This document shows positions 7,225-13,232 of a stretch of 20,488 bases of DNA, one piece after another. The translations under genes and the position numbers were made by a program. The notes beneath the pieces were generated by a model. The model searched no databases, was not told where the DNA came from, and saw nothing but the letters and a program-made list of their open reading frames with translations. Source of the stretch: an uncultured Peptococcaceae bacterium (GTDB lineage: Bacteria; Bacillota; Peptococcia; Peptococcales; Peptococcaceae). The DNA lies in NCBI GenBank assembly GCA_958451915.1, contig CAUDRX010000019.1, positions 1 to 20,488 on the forward strand, read 5' to 3'. Numbering within the stretch: the first letter of the stretch is position 1; every line of letters starts with the position of its first letter.

Positions 7225-8208
7225 TCATTGCACCTCTGCCTTTCCATGCAGCGCTTCGGCAGTATCACGCAGGACTCTGGCGATATCGCCGACGATGGTC
7301 ATGCCCTTATCCTCGATGCCCTGCGGCAGGAAATCATAACGATCGTTGACGCCGATGTAATAGGCGTTTGGCAGATTTGCTGTAAGCTGCCAGAATGGCT
7401 CCTGGATAAACATCGGCGTCAGCCTGCCCACACCGAGCTCGATAAAGAGAAGACGTTCCGAGGCATGGACTTCGATGAAGTCACTGGTCTTCTGATACTC
7501 AGCCTCATACTTTCTGCCCTCCAGAAAGTTGCCATAGCCACGCACCCAGGGGAAAGCTTCTGCGCCACAATATGGACAGCGCGGCAAAAGCGCCGGCGCG
7601 ATCTCCGTGCCTTCACCCATGGAATCGATCATTGCCGCCACTGGCGCTACAGCGTCCCAGGTCTCATCCGTACAGCAGCGGCTGCATTGAAAGAAGCGGT
7701 GATCGCCCTGAATCTCACTGACCTTTGCTTCCGGATAAAGCTTTACGAACTGTGTATCCTGGTTCGTCGTAAGGATGTGAAAGGTCTTGCCTGTAAGAAT
7801 CCTGTCGAGGTCCTTATACGGCTGGCGCAGCGGCGCCGTCTGAGTCGTGTGCAGAAAGGTCGCCAGATAGCCCCAGAATTCTTCCCGGCTCTCAAACGGC
7901 GCCCGCATGCCATTAAACGCCCCCTGGAAATGATACTTCTCAGCAAATTTACCAAAATGCCTGCGGAAAGACGAGGTATCACTGTAGTAAAAATCTCCAC
8001 CACCAGCCGCCGACAAGCCAGAGGCACCACCTACCAGGATGCTGTCCGCCTGACGCACCGCCTCGGCAAAGGCTGTGATCTGCGCGTCATACGGCAGTGG
8101 TGCTTTCTCCGTCAACTGGAACGGCGTGCCGCCGCGGGCATACACACTGTAATATCTGGAATAATTTCTGCGCTGGGTCTCAATGACCAGATCTTCATAG
8201 AAACTCAT
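7225..8208 (-). CDS. Divergent Sir2-family protein (SirTM-like), Gln in place of catalytic His
   Basis: This 327-residue sirtuin is the first gene of the leftward pair; AAGGAAC lies upstream of its ATG. After about 50 extra N-terminal residues it shows the nucleotide loop VGGASGLSAAGGG (59-71), ILTTNQD (145-151, with N149), a cysteine set QCSRCC (174-179) and RCPYCGA (210-216), and the late IVGDIARVL. The deacetylase HG motif reads EIQGD, giving Q167 at the His position. In SirTM enzymes, which ADP-ribosylate lipoylated GcvH-like protein in some Gram-positive bacteria, I recall the equivalent pair being Asn and Gln with similar spacing. The usual SirTM partners (macrodomain, GcvH-L, lipoate ligase) are absent from this window, so the substrate is open. 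Confidence 0.85.
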   Translation of the reverse strand: MSFYEDLVIETQRRNYSRYYSVYARGGTPFQLTEKAPLPYDAQITAFAEAVRQADSILVGGASGLSAAGGGDFYYSDTSSFRRHFGKFAEKYHFQGAFNGMRAPFESREEFWGYLATFLHTTQTAPLRQPYKDLDRILTGKTFHILTTNQDTQFVKLYPEAKVSEIQGDHRFFQCSRCCTDETWDAVAPVAAMIDSMGEGTEIAPALLPRCPYCGAEAFPWVRGYGNFLEGRKYEAEYQKTSDFIEVHASERLLFIELGVGRLTPMFIQEPFWQLTANLPNAYYIGVNDRYDFLPQGIEDKGMTIVGDIARVLRDTAEALHGKAEVQ

Positions 8209-8250
8209 GGATGATCGTTCCTTTCTTGCTGTTATTTTTATTTCAACAAC

Positions 8251-8280
8251 AATCTACACCTCTCTTGACCGATCTGTCAA
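8251..8280 (-). promoter_or_regulatory. Promoter for the sirtuin pair
   Basis: On the minus strand a perfect -35, TTGACA (8280-8275), is followed after 18 bases by TAGATT (8256-8251), four of six matches to the -10 consensus. The -35 lies in the right arm of the palindrome at 8262-8283. Confidence 0.65.
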
Positions 8281-8283
8281 GAG
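8262..8283. promoter_or_regulatory. Perfect palindrome, probable Rrf2 operator between divergent genes
   Basis: CTCTTGAC (8262-8269) and GTCAAGAG (8276-8283) form a perfect inverted repeat with a six-base spacer. The left arm contains most of the -35 of the rightward Rrf2 promoter, and the right arm contains the -35 of the leftward sirtuin promoter. A dimeric repressor bound here would block both promoters; the adjacent Rrf2 gene is the obvious candidate. Confidence 0.75.
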
Positions 8284-8294
8284 GCTGTTATAAT
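8265..8294 (+). promoter_or_regulatory. Promoter for the Rrf2 regulator gene
   Basis: TTGACC (8265-8270) and a perfect TATAAT (8289-8294) are separated by 18 bases and stand about 33 bases before the ATG. It is one of the best promoter matches in the window and overlaps the palindrome described at 8262-8283. Confidence 0.82.
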
Positions 8295-8327
8295 AAAATT
8301 AACATCAACTGAGAAAGGAAACCTTTT

Positions 8328-8762
8328 ATGAAATACCCGACCAAACTCAGCGACGCCATACATATCCTCGCTTTCATCGCTCTGGCCGATGACAGTCAGG
8401 CGCTCACGAGCACAGCCATCGCCACGAGCATCGCCACCAACGCCAGCTATGTGCGCCAGCTCATGAGCCTCTTGCGCAAAGGCGGTCTGCTCACCAGCGT
8501 ACGCGGCCATGCCCGGCCTGCGCTCTCACGCCCGGCCGATGCCATCACCCTGCTCGACTGCTACCGTGCCATCGAAGGCGACAAGCCGCTCCTGCACCAG
8601 GACACGCACACCAACCCTGCCTGCGGTGTCGGCGTAAACATTCAGCTGGCACTGCGCGACTGTTACGACCAGGTGCAGCAGCGCGCCGAAGAAGAGATGG
8701 CCCATATCACCCTGCAGGAAGTACTGGACCGTTTCCATAAAAAAACCGTCCAAACGGAATAA
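8328..8762 (+). CDS. Rrf2 family transcriptional regulator (YwnA-like)
   Basis: The protein has 144 residues; GAAAGGAAA precedes the ATG. The N-terminal winged helix is typical of the family: KLSDAIHILAFIALA (6-20), then the recognition region SIATNASYVRQLMSLLRKGGLL (34-55). The late segment NPACGVGVNIQLAL (96-109) and QEVLDRF also fit YwnA-type members. Three cysteines (C78, C99, C112) are present but not in the CX5-7CX5C arrangement of the Fe-S sensors IscR/NsrR, so a cluster is less likely and thiol-based sensing is possible. Family members are dimeric DNA-binding repressors. Its gene diverges from the sirtuin pair across a palindrome that overlaps both -35 boxes, which suggests it represses itself and the sirtuins. 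Confidence 0.92.
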   Translation: MKYPTKLSDAIHILAFIALADDSQALTSTAIATSIATNASYVRQLMSLLRKGGLLTSVRGHARPALSRPADAITLLDCYRAIEGDKPLLHQDTHTNPACGVGVNIQLALRDCYDQVQQRAEEEMAHITLQEVLDRFHKKTVQTE

Positions 8763-8804
8763 AAATTGTTCCATTTCGGCGATACTGCCACCGTTCATGG
8801 TCCT

Positions 8805-8810
8805 ATAATG
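8805..8810 (+). promoter_or_regulatory. -10 element before CGGC copy 2
   Basis: A perfect TATAAT at 8805-8810 lies 78 bases before the CGGC start, but no acceptable -35 is seen at 16-18 bases. TTCCATT (8770-8776) and AATGGAA (8808-8814) form a widely spaced inverted repeat, the right half touching the -10. An activator-dependent promoter is possible. Confidence 0.4.
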
Positions 8811-8888
8811 GAATAAATCAGATCATCACTCACCTGCCAAAAGGTCAGCAGTCTTCTGCCGGCCACTATTTAAAGGAGGAATAGTATC

Positions 8889-9245
8889 ATGAATGTAGGC
8901 ATCATCCGCTGTTATCAGACCAGAGACTATTGCCCTGGCGTACTCGATTTCAAAGCCATCCGCGAACGCACCGGTGTCTTCGCCGATGTCCCTGCCGACG
9001 AACCGATCAATATCACAGGCTTCATCGATTGCGGCGGCTGTCCTGGCAAAAAAGCCGTCCTGCGAGCCCGCAGCCTCATCAGTCAGGGCGCTGATACCAT
9101 CGTTTTCGCATCCTGCATCACCAAAGGCACACCGATCGGCTATCCCTGCCCATTTGCCAAACGCATGCAGGATCTTGTGAGCAGCGATATTGGTGAGAGC
9201 ATCCACATCCTCGACCACACCCACGACGCCCCAGCCAAAAAATAA
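8889..9245 (+). CDS. CGGC domain-containing protein, copy 2
   Basis: This 118-residue paralogue of the protein at 3418-3756 follows a strong AAGGAGGAA ribosome site. The core DCGGCPGKKAVLR and the segments ADTIVFASC and IGYPCPFAK are the same in both, and all six cysteines are in matching positions; the tail PAKK is extra. The family is thought to bind metal through its cysteines, but no biochemical role is established. It lies between the Rrf2 regulator and an ArsR-type metal sensor in the same direction, so it may belong to the metal or redox response controlled by one of them. Codon-level divergence from copy 1 is clear, so the duplication is not recent. Confidence 0.88.
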   Translation: MNVGIIRCYQTRDYCPGVLDFKAIRERTGVFADVPADEPINITGFIDCGGCPGKKAVLRARSLISQGADTIVFASCITKGTPIGYPCPFAKRMQDLVSSDIGESIHILDHTHDAPAKK

Positions 9246-9302
9246 GCATCTTTTCCACAGGACAGCGATATGATAGAATGGAAGACATAGGAGGAATGCC
9301 TC

Positions 9303-9671
9303 ATGTCATCCAACACGACCCTGCCTCACGACCACGGCCAATTCCCCGATCATGTACTCACGCAGATGCCAACGGCCGACGATTTTCAAATCGTCTCCGA
9401 CATCTTTAAGCAACTTGGCGATGGCAACCGCATCCGCATCTTCTGGCTCCTCTGCCACTGTGAGGAATGTGTCATCAACATCTCTGCCATGGTCGGCATG
9501 TCCAGCCCTGCGGTGAGCCACCATCTCAAGCAGCTCAAGAGTGCCCGGCTCATCACCAGCCGCCGTGAAGGCAAAGAAGTCTACTACCGTGCTTCTGAAA
9601 ATGCGCAGGCCCAGCTCCTGCACCACATGATCGAGCAGATGGTAGAGATCGCCTGCCCTGGCGAATCGTAA
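9303..9671 (+). CDS. ArsR/SmtB-family metalloregulator
   Basis: This 122-residue winged-helix repressor is preceded by TAGGAGGAA. The fold is clear: IVSDIFKQLGDGNRIRIFWLL (30-50), the recognition helix SSPAVSHHLKQL (67-78) and the wing SRREGKEVYYRA (86-97). Where ArsR/CadC proteins carry ELCVCD it has CHCEECV (C51, C53, C56), a possible alpha3-type metal site. The last helix LLHHMIEQMVEIAC (H107, H108, E111, E115, C118) resembles the alpha5 Zn site of SmtB/CzrA, and the N-terminus has extra His (H9, H11, H17). Zinc, cadmium or lead sensing is likely. Its natural target may be the HMA/ATPase genes 3 kb away, which is an inference. The AraC gene follows after 18 bases. Confidence 0.88.
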   Translation: MSSNTTLPHDHGQFPDHVLTQMPTADDFQIVSDIFKQLGDGNRIRIFWLLCHCEECVINISAMVGMSSPAVSHHLKQLKSARLITSRREGKEVYYRASENAQAQLLHHMIEQMVEIACPGES

Positions 9672-9689
9672 AAATGAAAGGAACGCGCC

Positions 9690-10676
9690 ATGAATCCATC
9701 GCCTCTTGAGGCCATTGCCCGCGTTCTTCAGCACATCCCAGACGGCGTCTGCACAAACACCAGCCCGCAGCAGGCAGGTGTGCAGACGCCGTTTTTGTCT
9801 CAAACAATCGATGTCAGACTGCAGGGCAAAGGCATTCGCAGCCATTATGCCATCCTGCCTGGTGTGGAAGCCACCTTCCTCTGCCTGCTCACTGACACTG
9901 TACAGTTTTCGCATGACCCGCTGGCCCATGTGCTGGAGATCTACTACTGCCGACGCGGCCGCGCCGGCTGGAACCTCGACGATGGCACAACCCTTTACCT
10001 CGGCGAAGGCGACCTCACCTGGCATACCATGGATCGCTGCGCCGACAGCGCTATGCTCTTTCCCCTCGGTTACAGCGAAGGGCTCTCCCTGAGTCTCGAT
10101 CTCGTCACTTTCGCTGCACATCTTCCGCCATTTCTGGCAGAAGCTGGCATCGATGTCCGCCGTCTTCGGGAAAAGCTCTGCACCCAGCCTGCCACCATCA
10201 CCGAAACAACGGCTGTCCGCACCATCTTCGAGCCGCTCTTCGACCTGCCGGAAACATGGCGTCCTGTCTATCTCAGGCTCAAATTCGCAGAGCTCCTGCT
10301 CTTCCTCTGGCGCTGGGAGCCCCAAAGCACTTCCGTGAACCGACTTCCCAGCCAACAGACCGCCCTTGTCAAGGAGATCCACGACCACCTGCTCGCCCAT
10401 CTCGATCAGCGTTTCACCGCCGCAGAGCTCTCTGCCCGCTACCCCATCAGCAGGACCACCCTCAAGAATGTCTTCAAACAGATCTACGGACAGCCCCTCG
10501 GTCACTATATGAAGACCGCCCGCGTTCAGGCAGCCTGCAGGCTGCTCAGCGAAAGCGATGCCAGCATCGCTGAGATCGCCACCCAGGTCGGCTACGAGAC
10601 CCAGAGCAAGTTCACCCAGGCTTTCAAAGCCGTCACCGGCATCCTGCCGAAAGACTATCGCAAACAGCATCATTGA
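9690..10676 (+). CDS. AraC-family transcriptional regulator
   Basis: This 328-residue protein starts at ATG 9690 after AAAGGAAC. The C-terminal 95 residues are the double helix-turn-helix of the AraC family: FTAAELSARYPISRTTLKNVFKQ is in the first unit and IAEIATQVGYETQSKFTQAFK in the second, ending with the usual TGILPKDYRK. The N-terminal part (about 60-150) looks like a cupin-type sensing domain (EIYYCRRGRAGWNLDDG, YLGEGDL). The sensed ligand is unknown. The gene follows the ArsR gene closely and ends at a bidirectional terminator. A 13-base hairpin with five Ts lies inside codons 18-36 (see 9742-9796), which may let only part of the transcripts go on through this gene. Confidence 0.9.
   Translation: MNPSPLEAIARVLQHIPDGVCTNTSPQQAGVQTPFLSQTIDVRLQGKGIRSHYAILPGVEATFLCLLTDTVQFSHDPLAHVLEIYYCRRGRAGWNLDDGTTLYLGEGDLTWHTMDRCADSAMLFPLGYSEGLSLSLDLVTFAAHLPPFLAEAGIDVRRLREKLCTQPATITETTAVRTIFEPLFDLPETWRPVYLRLKFAELLLFLWRWEPQSTSVNRLPSQQTALVKEIHDHLLAHLDQRFTAAELSARYPISRTTLKNVFKQIYGQPLGHYMKTARVQAACRLLSESDASIAEIATQVGYETQSKFTQAFKAVTGILPKDYRKQHH
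9742..9796 (+). terminator. Terminator-like hairpin inside the AraC coding region
   Basis: A perfect 13-base stem, ACGGCGTCTGCAC (9742-9754) and GTGCAGACGCCGT (9780-9792), closes a 25-base loop and is directly followed by Ts (9792-9796). It lies 52 bases into the coding sequence. It has the form of an intrinsic terminator or attenuator, although it encodes protein. Confidence 0.5.
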
Positions 10677-10688
10677 GCCTTCTCACGT

Positions 10689-10736
10689 AAAAAGCTGTCG
10701 ATCAGCGCCCTGGTATGCGCTGATCGACAGCTTTTT
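10689..10736. terminator. Bidirectional terminator after the AraC gene
   Basis: A perfect 20-base stem pairs 10689-10708 with 10717-10736 around an eight-base loop (CCTGGTAT). The outer As and Ts supply T runs in both directions. It ends the rightward AraC transcript. Confidence 0.92.
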
Positions 10737-10749
10737 GTGTTTTATGACA

Positions 10750-10785
10750 TAAAAAATGACCGACTCAGCAAAAACAGTCGGTCAT
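10750..10785 (-). terminator. Terminator after the aldehyde dehydrogenase gene
   Basis: A 10-base stem ATGACCGACT (10756-10765) and AGTCGGTCAT (10776-10785) closes a ten-base loop; read leftward it is followed by six Ts. It lies seven bases past the dehydrogenase stop codon. A further repeat, TATGTTCAT/ATGAACATA (10788-10808), overlaps the stop codon itself. Confidence 0.85.
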
Positions 10786-10792
10786 GGTATGT

Positions 10793-12172
10793 TCATCGCA
10801 TGAACATACGGATCATGCGGTCTTTGATCTTATTATACGGTTGATAGCGCACAGGCAGGTCGAACCAGGTCGCCTTATCAACAATGCTCTTTTCATGGGA
10901 AAAAGCACGGAAGCCAGATTCACCATGGTAGCTGCCCATGCCGCTCTCACCAACGCCGCCGAACGGCAGCAGATTGGAAGCAAGATGGATGATGGTGTCA
11001 TTGACGCAGCCACCGCCAAACTGCAGGCGTGTCATGACCTGGCGGGCAATGGCCTTATCTTCAGTGAAGACATAAAGGGCCAGCGGCCGCGGCATGTCAT
11101 TGAGCTGATCGATGGCATCGCCAAAATTCTCATAAGCACGTACTGGCAGGATCGGGCCAAAGATCTCTTCCTGCATGACGGCGTCCCCCCATTCCACATC
11201 GCGGAGGATCGTCGGTTCGATCTGCAGCGTCTCTGGCGAAGTGCGGCCGCCATAGGTGATCTTGGCTGGATCGATAAGACCGCAGAGCCGGTCGAAATGT
11301 CTGGCGCTGACGATACGCCCATAATCTGGGTTGTCCAGCGGCGTTTCCCCGTACTGCCGGCGGATCTCCTGCTCCAGCGCCCGAATGAGATCCTCGGCAA
11401 TGGCAGCGTCACAATATACGTAATCCGGGGCCACACAGGTCTGTCCGCAATTGAGGAACTTGCCAAAGACAATGCGGCGGGCGGCCAGCGGGATATCAGC
11501 GGTGCGCTCGACAATGCATGGGCTCTTGCCGCCGAGCTCAAGGGTCACAGGTGTGAGATGGGCAGCAGCTTTGCGCATGACTTCCCTGCCCACATGCTGG
11601 CTGCCGGTGAAAAAGATGTGATCGAACTTCGCATCCAGGAGATGCTGGTTCTCTTCACGGCCGCCAGTGACAACGGCAACCAGGCTTGGGTCGAAATACT
11701 GCCGCAGCAGTTTTTCCAGAAGGGCGCTCGTGTGCGGCGAATACGCGCTCGGTTTGACGACCACGGTATTGCCGGCAGCGAGGGCTTCGATGAGCGGTTC
11801 CATCGTCAGCAAAAAAGGATAATTCCACGGACTCATCACCAGCACCACGCCGAATGGCGCTGGCTTGCGCATGCTGCGTGCCGGCATCTGTGCCAGCGGT
11901 GTGCGCACATGTTTGGTCTTCGCGTATCGGGTGGCATGACGTAGCATGTGATTCAGCGCGCTCTTGACCATACCGATCTCGCACATGGCGCTTTCTGTGG
12001 CACTCTTGCCGAGGTCCTTCTGCAGGGCTGCTGCGATCACATCCTGATAGGTGACGATGGCAGCACGCAGCTCACGCAGTGCGCGCAGCCGGCCGGCCAT
12101 ATCCAGCGTGGCCCCGCTGTTGAAATACGCGCGCTGGTTGGCAACAAGGGCATTGATCTCTTCTGGGGTCAT
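10793..12172 (-). CDS. NAD(P)-dependent aldehyde dehydrogenase (class 3-like)
   Basis: This 459-residue enzyme oxidises aldehydes to carboxylic acids in the cytosol. AAAGGAGG precedes the ATG. The family signatures are present: the oxyanion-hole Asn in SPWNYPF (N117), the cofactor-binding VVVKPS (K140), FFTGS (187-191), the general base in LELGGKSP (E212) and the nucleophile in NCGQTCVAPDY (C246). Length and motifs fit the short class 3 or fatty/aromatic aldehyde dehydrogenases (YwdH/AlkH type) that lack an N-terminal extension; no C-terminal membrane anchor is seen. It is the last gene of a leftward run with the reductase at 12201-13124 only 28 bases upstream. The physiological aldehyde is unknown; detoxification is the likely role. 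Confidence 0.94.
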   Translation of the reverse strand: MTPEEINALVANQRAYFNSGATLDMAGRLRALRELRAAIVTYQDVIAAALQKDLGKSATESAMCEIGMVKSALNHMLRHATRYAKTKHVRTPLAQMPARSMRKPAPFGVVLVMSPWNYPFLLTMEPLIEALAAGNTVVVKPSAYSPHTSALLEKLLRQYFDPSLVAVVTGGREENQHLLDAKFDHIFFTGSQHVGREVMRKAAAHLTPVTLELGGKSPCIVERTADIPLAARRIVFGKFLNCGQTCVAPDYVYCDAAIAEDLIRALEQEIRRQYGETPLDNPDYGRIVSARHFDRLCGLIDPAKITYGGRTSPETLQIEPTILRDVEWGDAVMQEEIFGPILPVRAYENFGDAIDQLNDMPRPLALYVFTEDKAIARQVMTRLQFGGGCVNDTIIHLASNLLPFGGVGESGMGSYHGESGFRAFSHEKSIVDKATWFDLPVRYQPYNKIKDRMIRMFMR

Positions 12173-12200
12173 ATGAGCCTCCTTTCTGTCTTACGGGTGA

Positions 12201-13124
12201 TCAGGCAAGACCACGGGCATGCATCTCGTCGGCAACTTTCTGATACGTCGGCACCGGCACACCATATTTCTCGCCGAGTCGGACAACTTCATAGACAAGA
12301 CCATCGATCTCGGAAGCATGCCCTTCGGCGATATCGCGCTGCATCGACGTTGTGGCAGTCGGCGCGATGCCATCAAGGATGGCCAGATCGTCCGGTACCA
12401 CATCGTGGTCAAACGGGCAGCCCATGGCATCGGCCAGGGCGCTGATCTCCCGCACCATAGCGATAAAACAGTCCCGCGCCTCGCCCTCTTTCTGCATATC
12501 GGCAGCCACGGCGTTGTAATAGAGCCCAGTCGCGCCGACTGGCGACACATAGGAGAATTTTTGCAATGCGTCACGCTGAATGTGCGCCGTCAGCTCATCG
12601 ACAATGCCGCTCTCGTGAAAGTCACGGGCAATGGCCTGATAGCGCGGCACATCGATATTGCCATCGCGTGGACCGAAGACGATGCGGCAATAAGGGCCGC
12701 TCTGCAGGATCACGCCTGGTTCTTTGATCTCCGCATAGAGATAAGTGCAGCCATCGAGTACATCGACATCCGGCAAAAGCTTCTGCAGCTTGCCGCCGGT
12801 GCCGTAGATATTGAGGATCGGGATGACAACCGTTTCCGGTCCTGCAACGCGCTGGATGAACGGTACCACACTCTGAAGGGAATAACCTTTGACGCAGACA
12901 AGGATAACGTCCGGCGTTTCCTGATAATCTTCCGATGTGCAGGCCTTCACAGGGATCGTTTCACTCGTGCCATTCCAGACCCGATCAAAGAACAGACCGC
13001 CACGTTCTTTGATCGCTGCAAGATGCGCACCGCGTGCGATCAGCGTCACATCCCTGCCGCCTTTGGCCAGCTGACCGCCAAGGATGCCGCCAGTGCCTCC
13101 AGCGCCAAATACTACATATCTCAT
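12201..13124 (-). CDS. Ketopantoate reductase-like (ApbA/PanE family) oxidoreductase
   Basis: This is a 307-residue protein. I place the start at ATG 13124, preceded by GAAGG, because the NADP-binding motif FGAGGTGG begins six residues later; an open frame extends upstream without a ribosome site. The family reduces 2-dehydropantoate to pantoate with NADPH for coenzyme A synthesis. VCVKGY (77-82) fits the family, and K189 in LQKFSYVSPVGATG matches the catalytic lysine. The two asparagines that follow it in E. coli PanE (at +4 and +8) are V193 and G197 here. Many paralogues in this family act on other 2-oxoacids, so pantoate synthesis should not be assumed. It has its own candidate promoter and is followed closely by the aldehyde dehydrogenase. 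Confidence 0.85.
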   Translation of the reverse strand: MRYVVFGAGGTGGILGGQLAKGGRDVTLIARGAHLAAIKERGGLFFDRVWNGTSETIPVKACTSEDYQETPDVILVCVKGYSLQSVVPFIQRVAGPETVVIPILNIYGTGGKLQKLLPDVDVLDGCTYLYAEIKEPGVILQSGPYCRIVFGPRDGNIDVPRYQAIARDFHESGIVDELTAHIQRDALQKFSYVSPVGATGLYYNAVAADMQKEGEARDCFIAMVREISALADAMGCPFDHDVVPDDLAILDGIAPTATTSMQRDIAEGHASEIDGLVYEVVRLGEKYGVPVPTYQKVADEMHARGLA

Positions 13125-13160
13125 AAGGATCGACCTTCTTTCATTGAATGTTCTGTCTTC

Positions 13161-13189
13161 ATTATAAGGGAGCCTGCGCCTGCGCGCAA
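13161..13189 (-). promoter_or_regulatory. Candidate promoter for the reductase/dehydrogenase genes
   Basis: On the minus strand a perfect TATAAT lies at 13166-13161, about 37 bases before the reductase start. The -35 at 17 bases (TTTGCG) is poor. It sits just downstream of the DegV terminator, which supports a separate transcription unit. Confidence 0.5.
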
Positions 13190-13191
13190 AC

Positions 13192-13220
13192 AAAAAACGC
13201 CTGTGCAGGACGCACAGGCG
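13192..13220 (-). terminator. Terminator after the DegV gene
   Basis: CGCCTGTGC (13198-13206) and GCACAGGCG (13212-13220) form a 9-base stem with a five-base loop; read leftward it is followed by six Ts. It lies 12 bases past the DegV stop codon. Confidence 0.88.
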
Positions 13221-13232
13221 CAGACAGCCCGA

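Noticed and set aside
9306..10673. 455-codon open frame on the minus strand opposite the ArsR and AraC genes
   Set aside because: It spans two separate genes with clear motifs and ribosome sites on the other strand, and it has no recognisable domain.
13125..13193. Upstream extension of the ketopantoate reductase-like frame
   Set aside because: It adds Arg-rich residues before the Rossmann motif, overlaps the TATAAT promoter box and lacks a ribosome site.
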